A stretch of DNA of 64,000 bases from Candidatus Eisenbacteria bacterium. Lineage in GTDB: Bacteria; Orphanbacterota; Orphanbacteria; Orphanbacterales; Orphanbacteraceae. The position numbers and the translations under genes were made by a program. The stretch is taken from contig JAFGGD010000016.1 in the NCBI GenBank assembly GCA_016930695.1, positions 1 to 64,000 of the forward strand. The letters run 5' to 3'. Below are positions 1 to 7,301 of this stretch, one piece after another. How positions within the stretch are numbered: the first letter of the stretch is position 1; every line of letters begins with the position of its first letter. Under the pieces are notes generated by a model. It was not told the origin of the DNA, searched no databases, and saw only the letters and a list, made by a program, of their open reading frames with translations.

Positions 1-88
1 ATCATCAGGAAGCGGCGGCATGATCAAGACACCCGAGTCCACCTTAGCTCAGCCGCCTGACTGTCCAAGGAATAGGGGCCACTTCTCA
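1..88. mobile_element. possible right end of an IS3-family insertion sequence
   Basis: The block around 60-85 (ctgtccaaggaataggggcc and following bases) reads like the terminal inverted repeat of IS3-family elements, whose outer ends commonly look like TGAAGTGGCCCC...GGACAG on the other strand. It directly abuts a GNAT gene that loses its reading frame here. No transposase is visible because the window starts inside. The assignment rests on remembered consensus, so it is tentative; the alternative is unrelated intergenic DNA. Confidence 0.35.
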
Positions 89-356
89 TCAGGGAAAAGG
101 CGTGGGGCAGGCGCTAATTCAGTATGGTCTGAATGAAATGAAAAATCGTTCTGTGACCGTAGCCATCACATATGGAGATCCATCCTTTTATTCAAAGGTG
201 GGGTTTCGGTCACTTTCAGAAAATGTGATTCAGGCTCCGCTAAAGCTTTCAATGCCCTTTGGCTGGCTCGGCCAATCTTTAACGGGAGAGTCAATTCCAA
301 CCATTAATGAGCGTCCCGTGTGCGTTAAGGAATTCAATGATCCCGCTTATTGGTAA
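48..356 (+). pseudogene. truncated GNAT-family N-acetyltransferase (C-terminal part)
   Basis: The open frame starts after a stop at 45-47 and carries the acetyl-CoA binding motif HQGKGVGQAL, then the typical GNAT core ending in DPSFYSKVGF. GNAT enzymes transfer an acetyl group from acetyl-CoA to an amine. About 60 residues before motif A, including the first strands, are missing. A GTG at 102 could start translation but would cut through motif A, so a functional enzyme is unlikely. The gene is less GC-rich than the rest of the window and is followed by an attC-like hairpin, which suggests an integron gene cassette. The missing 5' part may have been removed by an insertion-sequence end at 1-88. 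The substrate cannot be predicted. Confidence 0.7.
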
Positions 357-379
357 AGCACATAGCAATCACATACACT

Positions 380-446
380 CGGACAGCAAAAAGCGCCGCT
401 CTTTTCTCACTCTGCTTTTTGCTGCCGGTACTGTGAAGCGTTAGGT
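380..446. repeat. attC-like recombination site (end of GNAT cassette)
   Basis: An imperfect inverted repeat pairs cggacagcaaaaagc (380-394) with gctttttgctgccg (413-426), leaving one unpaired base as is usual in attC sites. It is followed by GTTAGGT (440-446), which fits the integron core consensus GTTRRRY. The complementary outer core box (RYYYAAC) expected near 350 is not recognisable, so this site may be degenerate. Confidence 0.55.
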
Positions 447-471
447 GACCCCTGGACGGAGGTGTCCGGCA

Positions 472-1119
472 ATGCCGCGTCAGGACTCACCTCGTACTGC
501 GGACCGGACTACGTGGAGTCACGGGTGGTTCTACCACGCCTTCTATGATGGACCGCTGGGGGAGGCACGGCGTGTTGTCGTCGATCTTGTGCCGGAGGGA
601 GCGCGTGTACTTGACATCGCTAGCGGGACCGGTGTCTTGTGCCGCGATCTCCGTGCGGCAAAGCCGTGCAGGGTTGTCGGCGTGGAGCTATCTCGCAAGA
701 TGCTCCGTTTCGCGGAGGCTCACAAGGGGTTCGATGACATCCGGTTCACCTACGGTGATGCCACATGCCTTGATGATTCCGGACTGGGGAAGTTCGACTA
801 TGCGACAATGCTCTTTCTCCTGCACGAGCTTCCCGCCCCACAGCGCGTTCTAGCGCTTGCGGAAGCGTTGCGGCTGGCAGAGCATGTTGTGGTGGTCGAT
901 TCCCACGTTCCGTTTCCGCGGAACGCGCATGCTGCCGTCCTGCACCTCGTTGAGTCGCTGAGCGGGGCAGAGCATCACAGGTGCTTCATGGACTACTTGG
1001 CGCGTGGCGGAATCATGGGGGTCGTGTCTGAACTGGGCAGTCAGGTGTCGGTGACTCACAAGACGACGTTCTGGCATGGGTGCCGCGACGCCGTGGTCCT
1101 TGCGCGACAGGGGGCCTGA
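472..1119 (+). CDS. class I SAM-dependent methyltransferase (probable cassette gene)
   Basis: The 215-residue protein has the Rossmann methyltransferase motif I VLDIASGTG, followed by the acidic strand end VGVELS that binds the ribose of S-adenosylmethionine, then GDAT and a motif IV-like FDYATMLFLLHEL. No substrate-specific domain is visible. I chose ATG 472 because GGAGG at 458-462 lies nine bases upstream; a GTG at 445 is in frame but would lie inside the core site GTTAGGT. The gene sits between GTTAGGT (440-446) and its exact reverse complement ACCTAAC (1135-1141), with no promoter of its own visible. That arrangement is typical of an integron cassette. The function is unknown beyond methyl transfer. 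Confidence 0.8.
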   Translation: MPRQDSPRTADRTTWSHGWFYHAFYDGPLGEARRVVVDLVPEGARVLDIASGTGVLCRDLRAAKPCRVVGVELSRKMLRFAEAHKGFDDIRFTYGDATCLDDSGLGKFDYATMLFLLHELPAPQRVLALAEALRLAEHVVVVDSHVPFPRNAHAAVLHLVESLSGAEHHRCFMDYLARGGIMGVVSELGSQVSVTHKTTFWHGCRDAVVLARQGA

Positions 1120-1134
1120 AGGAGTGGAGGGGCC

Positions 1135-1210
1135 ACCTAACTCTTATAAGGCCCCCGGGGCGCAAGGCAAAAAATCCTCTTGGGTCACCGTCTTTTAAGA
1201 GAGGCGACGA
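1135..1210. repeat. attC-like site of methyltransferase cassette, 3' core lost
   Basis: ACCTAAC (1135-1141) matches the R'' consensus RYYYAAC and is the exact reverse complement of the GTTAGGT at the start of the same cassette (440-446). Arms ctcttataag (near 1141-1150) and cttttaagag (near 1192-1201) can pair around a 40-base loop. The closing GTTRRRY box is missing, so the array seems to end or be broken here. Confidence 0.5.
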
Positions 1211-1407
1211 TGGAGTCCGTTCACTCTCGACGTCCTGACTTCGCTTCCAAGTGGGTGCGGAGATCGGGCTCCGCACCAAACACTTATCGAGGATCTTCAC
1301 CGAGCGCTCGTCCGGTCAGAGACCGGGCGCGATCGGCGGTGCGAGCCGGGATCGACTCGCGTCCTAGAAGCTCGTTCGTGCCCTCATGCCGTCCCATTCA
1401 AGAGTCG
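1142..1407. other. intergenic stretch without a convincing gene
   Basis: No open frame here has a ribosome binding site or family resemblance. The only clear structure is a perfect 8-bp hairpin, GTGCGGAG (1255-1262) with CTCCGCAC (1269-1276) around a 6-base loop, without a T-tract. Confidence 0.5.
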
Positions 1408-1663
1408 GGCTGGAATTCTGGGAATTCTGTGGAATTCTGGAATTCTTGAATTCTTGAATTCTGGGGACACAATACGGAATTCTGCGAATTCTGGGGACAC
1501 AATACGGAATATTTTGAACTCCAGTATCACGGACATGCATGTCTCCGGATTGTTCCGCCGCCCCTGGTGAACCCCACAAAGCCACTCCAGATACAAACCC
1601 CCAAAGAAACGGGGTAATTCCGTATTGTGTCCCCAGAATTACCCGTATTGTGTCCCCAGAATT
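1408..1663. repeat. inverted pair of REP-like 'GGGGACACAATACGG' repeats
   Basis: Two direct copies of a 24-base unit containing GGGGACACAATACGGAAT lie at 1457-1480 and 1487-1510. Two reverse-complement copies lie at 1617-1640 and, shortened to 20 bases, at 1644-1663. They flank about 106 bp (1511-1616). A run of overlapping ggaattctg/aattcttg units precedes the left pair (1411-1460). Similar sequences flank REP-associated tyrosine transposases (IS200-like Y1 family) in many genomes; that link is from memory. No transposase lies between the arms, so this may be a non-autonomous or decayed element. Confidence 0.7.
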
Positions 1664-1765
1664 AAAAAAATCGTGACTGTACCCGTTTATTCGCCGGAGT
1701 CGTTCTCTCCCCGTCAGGTGGTACAATAAACGGCTTCGGGATGCACACGGCGATGGTGGGGCATT

Positions 1766-2920
1766 GTGAACAGAATGGACAAGAGCACCGTGACGGCCAC
1801 AAACGGATACAAGAGGATCGTTCGACTCATCTGGATCTTTTCCTGTGCCATCGGGCTTACGGGCGCCGGAGCGGAGATGTCGGCGGCGGGGGGATGCACC
1901 TCCTTTTGTCTCTGCGGGGATGGGCGGGCGATCGTCGGCAAGAATCTGGACTGGTCGATCGAGGAGGGCGTCTTATGTCTGAATCCCCGAGGTCTGCATA
2001 AAAAGGCGTTTGTGGATTCGACGGAGAGGGCGCTCGAGTGGGTCTCCACCTACGCGAGCGTCTCCTTCAATCAACTGGGACGCGAGTTCCCTCTGGGAGG
2101 GATGAACGAGGCGGGGCTCGTGGTCGAGGAACTGGCGTACTGGCCGAGTCGCTTCCCGCCGCCGGACGAACGGCCGGTCGTCAATGAACTGCAGTGGATT
2201 CAGTACCAGCTGGACGCGCACGCCTCGGTGGCGGAGGTCATCGAGCGCGGACCGGACGTCTCTCCGCGCCCCCTCTTGTTCGGACTGCATTACTTCGTCG
2301 CGGACGCTTCCGGCGACGCGGCGGTCATCGAGTTCCTGAACGGGAAACGAATCGTTCACCACGGTTCCGGCCTGCCGATCCCCGTGCTGACCAACGACAC
2401 GTACAAAAACTCCGTACGTTATCTTTCCAACTTTACGGGATTCGGCGGGACACTCTCCGTGAGTGACGGGCACGAGTCACCGGAACGCTTCGTGCGGGCC
2501 GCGACGATGCTGCGGGAGTTCGAGCGCGGGCGGTCATCGACCGATCCGGTCCCCCATGCGTTCGCCATCCTGGCCTCGACGGCTCAGGAAGACACCCAGT
2601 GGAGCATCGTCTACGACGCCGGAGAGAGAACGGTGCGTTTCAGGACCGCGAGCGTTCCGGCCGAGAGGATCGTCCGCCTCGCGGCGCTCGATCCGGAATG
2701 CGACGGCCCGATCCTCGCGTTGGACCTGAGCGATCCTCGGGATGGGGACATAGGGGAGTATCTCGCGCCGTGGAGCCCGGAGGATCAGGAGCGGCTGGTC
2801 TCGGGAGTGCTCGCACGGCTCGCCGGAGAGAGGATCGTCGAAGATCGCTTGAGGGAGCGCTTTCAGAAGGCGTTGGTGAGGTACGGGAGCGTTGTCCCGC
2901 GATGCGAAGGGGTCCGATAG
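1766..2920 (+). CDS. secreted linear amide C-N hydrolase (choloylglycine hydrolase/penicillin V acylase family)
   Basis: This 384-residue Ntn-hydrolase resembles the bile salt hydrolase/penicillin V acylase family (PF02275), which cleaves linear amides. A hydrophobic signal segment (residues 18-36) ends just before GGCTSF, so Cys44 would become the N-terminal nucleophile after processing. It is followed by GKNLDWS with Asp62. The family normally has Arg in the R-x-L/M-D motif; here it is Lys59. Later motifs include FPLGGMNEAGLVVEEL and LTNDTYKNSVRYL, which fit the family fold. Start GTG 1766 is one option and ATG 1775 is in frame. Export implies a periplasmic role. The natural substrate is unknown; N-acyl homoserine lactones or peptidoglycan-like amides are possible but not shown. 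Confidence 0.85.
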   Translation: MNRMDKSTVTATNGYKRIVRLIWIFSCAIGLTGAGAEMSAAGGCTSFCLCGDGRAIVGKNLDWSIEEGVLCLNPRGLHKKAFVDSTERALEWVSTYASVSFNQLGREFPLGGMNEAGLVVEELAYWPSRFPPPDERPVVNELQWIQYQLDAHASVAEVIERGPDVSPRPLLFGLHYFVADASGDAAVIEFLNGKRIVHHGSGLPIPVLTNDTYKNSVRYLSNFTGFGGTLSVSDGHESPERFVRAATMLREFERGRSSTDPVPHAFAILASTAQEDTQWSIVYDAGERTVRFRTASVPAERIVRLAALDPECDGPILALDLSDPRDGDIGEYLAPWSPEDQERLVSGVLARLAGERIVEDRLRERFQKALVRYGSVVPRCEGVR

Positions 2921-2942
2921 GGCCCATAGAGACGGAGTTCCA

Positions 2943-2972
2943 TTCCGTTCGTTTCGAAGTGTTCTGTATAAT
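2943..2972 (+). promoter_or_regulatory. predicted sigma70-type promoter for the ICMT-like gene
   Basis: An extended -10 box, TG then TATAAT (2967-2972), lies about 97 bases upstream of the ATG at 3069. The -35 region (TTCCGT, near 2943-2948) is weak. The leader can form a ccggc/gccgg hairpin. Confidence 0.4.
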
Positions 2973-3068
2973 GGCGGGCTTTTCCTTTCGGCAACGCACC
3001 GAAGGGAGCTGCCTCCCCGGCTGTTTTGCCGGAACGGGATTGTCGTGTCGGGGAAAACCGGAGTGACA

Positions 3069-3737
3069 ATGACTCGACTCGTGAGCCGATTGCTTCTTCT
3101 GCTGGGGATCCTGGCCGCACTTTTGTTCCTCCCGGCCGGCAGATGGGATTGGCCGCAAGCCTGGGTATTTCTCCTTTCCCTCGGGGTGGTTTTCCTTCTC
3201 TACGCACTTTGGGGGACCTATAAGGATCCGGAACAGCTGCGAGAAAGAAGCCGGATAGCCCGGAATGTGAAACGCTGGGACAAGATTATTCTGGCCGTAT
3301 ACACCGCACTTTTACCGCCTGTATTTATTCTCGCGGGATTCGATGCGGGCCGTTTCCGATGGTCGAAGGTCCCTTTCGGCGTGCAGGTGTCGGCTTGGGC
3401 GGGACTACTCGTTTGCGTAGCGCTGATCTTCTGGACGGTGACGACGAACACCTACTTGTCCCGCCTGGCCCGCATCCAAGAAGAACGGGGACAAGTAGTG
3501 GTCACCTCGGGACCGTACCGGTATATACGCCATCCGATGTATTTGGGGATTTTGATATTTTTTCTTTGTCTGGGTCCGGCGCTGGGTTCCTGGTACACGT
3601 TGATACCGGGCCTGGCGATCGATGTTTTATTTGTCGTGAGAACGGCGAAGGAAGACGAGATGCTGCGAGAAGAGCTGGTCGGTTATGAAGACTATGCCCG
3701 GCGCGTGAGCTATCGGCTGATACCGGGAGTCTGGTAA
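3069..3737 (+). CDS. isoprenylcysteine carboxyl methyltransferase-like membrane protein
   Basis: The 222-residue integral membrane protein has hydrophobic segments near residues 5-20, 30-47, 70-88 and 105-125, then the signature GPYRYIRHPMYLG (about 147-159) and the C-terminal EDEMLREELVGYEDYARRV. Both are typical of the ICMT/PEMT family (PF04140/PF04191), in which the His-Pro motif binds S-adenosylmethionine at the membrane surface. Bacterial members often methylate small lipophilic or phospholipid substrates; the substrate here is unknown. ATG 3069 follows GGAG at 3060-3063. An upstream in-frame extension to 2892 overlaps the preceding gene and has no ribosome binding site. A predicted TATAAT lies about 97 bases upstream. 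Confidence 0.85.
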   Translation: MTRLVSRLLLLLGILAALLFLPAGRWDWPQAWVFLLSLGVVFLLYALWGTYKDPEQLRERSRIARNVKRWDKIILAVYTALLPPVFILAGFDAGRFRWSKVPFGVQVSAWAGLLVCVALIFWTVTTNTYLSRLARIQEERGQVVVTSGPYRYIRHPMYLGILIFFLCLGPALGSWYTLIPGLAIDVLFVVRTAKEDEMLREELVGYEDYARRVSYRLIPGVW

Positions 3738-3753
3738 GACGGAGAGGAGTAGG

Positions 3754-3846
3754 ATGGCGCGCCCCGAAAAGGCGTTTCAAAAGATCGGTTTTTCGCCCTA
3801 CATTCTTTCACCATTCCACTCGGGCGGCCCACTTCGATATTCATAG
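3754..3846 (+). CDS. possible 30-residue small protein
   Basis: A short open frame starts at ATG 3754, preceded by GAGGAG (3744-3749) at ideal spacing, and ends at TAG 3844. The peptide begins MARPEKAFQKIGFSPY and has no membrane segment or recognised motif. It lies between two co-directional genes, 16 bases after one and 26 before the next. The strong ribosome binding site is the only support, so it may instead be a leader or a chance frame. Confidence 0.35.
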   Translation: MARPEKAFQKIGFSPYILSPFHSGGPLRYS

Positions 3847-3872
3847 AGGCGATCAGGAAAGGAGCAAAGGAC

Positions 3873-4100
3873 ATGAACAAGCCGTCCGTGGTGATTCCGA
3901 CGGTCATCATCGTGAACGCCTGCGTCTGGGGCCTGGCAATGGTGATGACGTCGCACAGACTCAGCGGTACCGGCGCGTATCAGGAGATCCAGCATATCCT
4001 CGCCGGCGGGGCGGCGGCTTCTTTGCTCGTGGTGGGCGGCGGATTGGGCGGTTTGGCGAAGACGATGAAGGGGAAAGAAAAGGAAGATACACGCGCCTAG
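3873..4100 (+). CDS. small two-helix membrane protein
   Basis: The 75-residue protein has two hydrophobic segments, VVIPTVIIVNACVWGLAMVM (residues 6-25) and a glycine/alanine-rich ILAGGAAASLLVVGGGLGGL (about 43-62), ending in a charged tail KTMKGKEKEDTRA. A good ribosome binding site (AAAGGAG, near 3858) precedes ATG 3873. It looks like a small inner-membrane protein with a short exposed hairpin. I do not recognise a family. It follows the ICMT-like gene and may share its transcript. Confidence 0.65.
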   Translation: MNKPSVVIPTVIIVNACVWGLAMVMTSHRLSGTGAYQEIQHILAGGAAASLLVVGGGLGGLAKTMKGKEKEDTRA

Positions 4101-4137
4101 AAGTGGAGAGAAAACGAAGCGAGAAGCCGAGAAGGAT

Positions 4138-4163
4138 CCCCTCTCCCGTATATGGGAGGGGGG
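4138..4163. terminator. hairpin between convergent genes
   Basis: CCCCTCTCCC (4138-4147) can pair with GGGAGGGGGG (4154-4163) around GTATAT, with some G-T pairing. It lies between the convergent small membrane gene and thiL, with no clear T-tract. Confidence 0.4.
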
Positions 4164-4240
4164 ATTCATAATAGATAGTGATCCCGATCGCGATTGGGAT
4201 TATTGCGGCGGTACGCGTGCGTGAACGGAAGAGGGCGGGA

Positions 4241-5257
4241 TCAGCCCTCCCCCGCGAAGTGATCGAAGCCGGAGTCGATCAAAGGTTCGCCGTCGCCGCG
4301 GCGGTCGACGAGGAGGATCCCATCCTCGGCCGCCGCGGCGGCGCCGATGCGGGTGGGGACGGGAAGGCCGGCCTCGTCGAAGGCGGCGTAGACTTCCTCC
4401 TCGCGCCCCGGATCGAGCGTGAAGAGTAGTTCGAACTCCTCGCCTCCGTGGAGGGCGAAAAGCTCGCCGGGAACCTGGAGCGCCTCGGCGACGGCGAGCG
4501 CGGAGGGGAGCACGGGCAGCTCCTCCCGCTCGACCCGGAAGCCGACGCGGCTCTCCTCGGCGAGGTGGGCGACATCCGCCGAGAGGCCGTCGCTGATGTC
4601 GATCGCCGACGACGCGCCGAGCCGTGTCGCGAGAAGGCGCCCCTCCGCGATCCGCGCCTCGGGATGAAGGAAACGGAACATCGCCTCGCGGAACGCCTCC
4701 TCGGTGGATCTCTCCGGCGCCTCCCGGAGGAGAAGAATCGCCGCCGCCGGGCCTCCGAGCCTCCCGGTCACATAGAGGTCGTCCCCCTCCGCGGCGCCGG
4801 AGCGGGTGAGCACACTCTCTCCGCACGGCTCGCCGACGGCGGTGAGCGACACGCACAGATCGCTCATCGCCCGGACCGTGTCCCCTCCCACCAGGTCGCA
4901 GTCGTAGCGCTCGCATCCGCGCTTCAACCCCTCGTAGATCGAATGGATCCTGTGCGCCGGCGTCTCGGAAGGCGCGGCGAGGGCGACCGTCAACCAGCGG
5001 GGGACGCACCCCATCGCGGCGCAGTCGCTCACCGTCGCGGTGACCATCTTCTCCCCGAGCTGGTCGGGGGCGATGTGATCCACGCGGAAGTGCACCCACT
5101 CGGAGAAGGCGTCGGTGGTGATCACCAGCGTCGGCGAACCGGTCCGCAGGACCGCCGCGTCGTCGCCGATGCCGAGGAGGGTCCTCTCGCTCGTCTCCGC
5201 GAAGAGTTCGCGGAACGACGCGATCAGCCCGCGCTCGCTGAATTCCGCGGCGTTCAT
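4241..5257 (-). CDS. thiL: thiamine-monophosphate kinase
   Basis: ThiL phosphorylates thiamine monophosphate with ATP to give thiamine pyrophosphate, the last step of cofactor synthesis. The 338-residue length is usual. Family motifs are GIGDDAAVL (residues 29-37), the Mg-binding VTATVSDCAAMG (about 72-83), LVGGDTVRA (122-130) and DISDGLSADVAHL (220-232). ATG 5257 overlaps the nnr stop as ATGA, so the gene is probably translationally coupled to nnr and shares its promoter. Other thiamine genes are not in this window. Confidence 0.93.
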   Translation of the reverse strand: MNAAEFSERGLIASFRELFAETSERTLLGIGDDAAVLRTGSPTLVITTDAFSEWVHFRVDHIAPDQLGEKMVTATVSDCAAMGCVPRWLTVALAAPSETPAHRIHSIYEGLKRGCERYDCDLVGGDTVRAMSDLCVSLTAVGEPCGESVLTRSGAAEGDDLYVTGRLGGPAAAILLLREAPERSTEEAFREAMFRFLHPEARIAEGRLLATRLGASSAIDISDGLSADVAHLAEESRVGFRVEREELPVLPSALAVAEALQVPGELFALHGGEEFELLFTLDPGREEEVYAAFDEAGLPVPTRIGAAAAAEDGILLVDRRGDGEPLIDSGFDHFAGEG

Positions 5258-6816
5258 CGCTCGAGCCCCGCCTTTTTCTCCAGGGGATGCAGGGTCGCCG
5301 GAAGCGCCTCGACGAGGTCGCCGGCGATCATCCCCGCCTCCCCCTTCCGGCCCGCGGCGAGGTCGCCGGCGCGGCCGTGCAGCCAGACCCCGAGACGCGC
5401 CGCGTCCGCCGCGCCGAGCCCCGTCCCCAAAAGGGCGGCGACGATGCCGGTCAGCACGTCGCCGGAGCCGGCGGTCGCCATCCCCGGATTTCCGGTCGTG
5501 TTCAGCGACACGTACCCCTCCGGATCGGCGACGAGCGTCGGGTTCCCCTTGAGCACTAAAATCGCCCCCACCCTCTCCGCCCAGCGGCGGACGAAGCCGA
5601 TCCGGTCCTCGACGATGGCCTCCCGCGTCGCGCCGGTCATCGCTTCCAGCTCGCCGAGGTGCGGCGTCAGAATCACCTTCGCCCGGGAGGCGCGCATGCG
5701 GTCCTCCTTGCCGGCGAGGGTGCGCAGCGCGTCGGCGTCGAAGACCACCGGCCCCTCCCAACGGGCGAGCACCTCGTCGACGAAGGCCTCCTGATCGCCG
5801 CCGCGGCCGAAACCGGGGCCGACGGCGAGGGTGTCGAAGCGCCCCGGATCGTCCAGGAAGATCCGGGCGCCCTCGCCGGTGTGCGTCCCCTCGCGGTCCG
5901 CCAGAGGGAGGGTCATCAGCTCCATCACCCTTGCCGCATAAAGGGATTGAAGCGACGAGGGGACGCCGAGCGTCACCAGCCCGGCGCCGGAGCGGAGCGC
6001 CGCTCGACCCGCCAGAAGAGGCGCGCCGGTCAGACAGGGGGAACCGCCCGCGATCAGAATCCGGCCGAAGTTCCCCTTGTGGGCGTCCCGCCGCCGGAGC
6101 CGGATGAGCGGGGAGGCGCTCTCCTCGTCGAAGAGAAAGGTCTTGGGGCCGACACGCGCGAGCGCGTCGGCGGGGATGCCGATCGGCACGGTGACGATCC
6201 GCCCGGCGTACTCTCGGCCCGGATAGAGGTAGAGCCCCTGCTTGGGACGGCAGAGAGTGACGGTCCAGTCCGCTCGCACCACGTCCCCCTCGACCGCGCC
6301 GTTCGCGCCGTTCACGCCGGAGGGGACGTCGAGCGCGACGATCATACCGGGCCACCGGTGGGTGAGGCGGATCGCCTCGGCGACGCGGCCCCGCGGCGCG
6401 CCGGCGAAACCGGTGCCGAGGAGCGCGTCCACCAGAAGATCCGCTCCGGCGATGCGCTCCGCGGCGAAGCTGTCCCGGGAATCGTCGGGAAGTTCGTGGA
6501 GCGGCACGGGAAGATCGCGAAGGAGGGCGTAGTTGACCGCCGCGTCCCCACGGAGGTCCTCGCCTCGACAGAAGAGGATCACCTCCGCTTCCTGGCCGCG
6601 GGAGGAGAGCCACCGCGCGACCACCATGCCGTCGCCGCCGTTGTTCCCCTTGCCGCAGAGGACCACGACGCGCCCCTGCGTCATGCCCACCCGCTCACGG
6701 ATCGCCCGGCCCACCGCGGAGCCGGCGCACTCCATGAGGTCCAGGCTCGGGATCCCCATCTCCTCGATGGCGACCCGGTCCGTTTCGCGCATCTCCTCGG
6801 GAGAGAGAATTTCCAC
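5254..6816 (-). CDS. nnr: bifunctional NAD(P)H-hydrate repair enzyme (epimerase and dehydratase)
   Basis: This 520-residue fusion repairs damaged NAD(P)H. The N-terminal YjeF_N domain (about 1-215) epimerises NAD(P)HX and contains GKGNNGGDGM (55-64). The C-terminal ribokinase-like domain (about 230-510) dehydrates S-NAD(P)HX using ADP and contains NTTGNPGM (439-446) and AGSGDVLTG (449-457). GTG 6816 is preceded by AGAGGTGA. The stop overlaps the thiL start by four bases. A predicted terminator lies just upstream (6841-6881), so a separate promoter or readthrough from the zinc-ribbon gene must drive it. Confidence 0.95.
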   Translation of the reverse strand: MEILSPEEMRETDRVAIEEMGIPSLDLMECAGSAVGRAIRERVGMTQGRVVVLCGKGNNGGDGMVVARWLSSRGQEAEVILFCRGEDLRGDAAVNYALLRDLPVPLHELPDDSRDSFAAERIAGADLLVDALLGTGFAGAPRGRVAEAIRLTHRWPGMIVALDVPSGVNGANGAVEGDVVRADWTVTLCRPKQGLYLYPGREYAGRIVTVPIGIPADALARVGPKTFLFDEESASPLIRLRRRDAHKGNFGRILIAGGSPCLTGAPLLAGRAALRSGAGLVTLGVPSSLQSLYAARVMELMTLPLADREGTHTGEGARIFLDDPGRFDTLAVGPGFGRGGDQEAFVDEVLARWEGPVVFDADALRTLAGKEDRMRASRAKVILTPHLGELEAMTGATREAIVEDRIGFVRRWAERVGAILVLKGNPTLVADPEGYVSLNTTGNPGMATAGSGDVLTGIVAALLGTGLGAADAARLGVWLHGRAGDLAAGRKGEAGMIAGDLVEALPATLHPLEKKAGLER

Positions 6817-6840
6817 CGATCACCTCTTGATGGTTCGTGT

Positions 6841-6881
6841 AAAAAGAAAAAGGGAAGAGAAGCGCCGCGGCCGCTCTTCCC
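6841..6881 (-). terminator. Rho-independent terminator after the zinc-ribbon gene
   Basis: On the minus strand GGGAAGAG and CTCTTCCC (6852-6859 and 6874-6881 on the plus strand) form a stem, followed by TTTTTCTTTTT. It lies between the zinc-ribbon gene and nnr. Confidence 0.75.
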
Positions 6882-6904
6882 TTCCCCATCCGCAGCAGGG
6901 CGGG

Positions 6905-7096
6905 CTACTTGATCGATTGCCCGAGGCGGCGCCCCAGACTGATCTCCCCGTTGTCGATGCGGATGTTGTAACCGCAGTCCGGGTTGGAACACACCCACGC
7001 CTTGAACTGGATCGTCGCTCCGTCCCGCCCGTAGTCGGAAAGCGGCAAAAGCACGCCTTTGTCGCACTGCTTACAGGACGGAAAGCTCGTCGGCAT
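6905..7096 (-). CDS. small zinc-ribbon protein
   Basis: This 63-residue protein has a CKQC pair near residue 8 and CSNPDC near residue 36, a four-cysteine zinc-ribbon pattern, with the end GYNIRIDNGEISLGRR. ATG 7096 is preceded by GGAGGAGATGGAG; in-frame ATG/GTG codons further upstream lack this spacing. Such small ribbons can act as nucleic-acid or protein adaptors, but nothing here shows which. A predicted promoter (7272-7301) and a terminator (6841-6881) bracket it, so it may be its own short transcript. Confidence 0.7.
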   Translation of the reverse strand: MPTSFPSCKQCDKGVLLPLSDYGRDGATIQFKAWVCSNPDCGYNIRIDNGEISLGRRLGQSIK

Positions 7097-7271
7097 CACT
7101 CCATCTCCTCCCATCACGACCTAGCCACCCCCTCGGGCAACTCGGGATCCCACCGGTCCGCGACGCCTCCTCCGCCGGGCGAAAAACCGACGCTCGGGCG
7201 GGCGCGGTGGAGCCGGTCCGTTCCCCCGGGAATGGGCTCCCGGGAAGCGAATATCCGCAGAACCGGGATGC

Positions 7272-7301
7272 ACGGTAGCACCGGAACTGTAAGAGCGTCA
7301 A
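7272..7301 (-). promoter_or_regulatory. predicted sigma70-type promoter for the zinc-ribbon gene
   Basis: On the minus strand TTGACG (7296-7301) is followed after 18 bases by TACCGT (7272-7277). It overlaps the end of the degenerate kinase gene and leaves a leader of about 170 bases. Confidence 0.45.

Noticed and set aside
1457-1510. Possible CRISPR repeat pair
   Set aside because: Only two units with a six-base gap and inverted copies nearby; this is a REP-like arrangement.
1364-1726. Minus-strand open frames over the repeat region
   Set aside because: They consist of the repeat itself and lack a start signal or family resemblance.
4448-5794. Plus-strand open frame across thiL and nnr
   Set aside because: It crosses the overlap of two conserved genes on the other strand.
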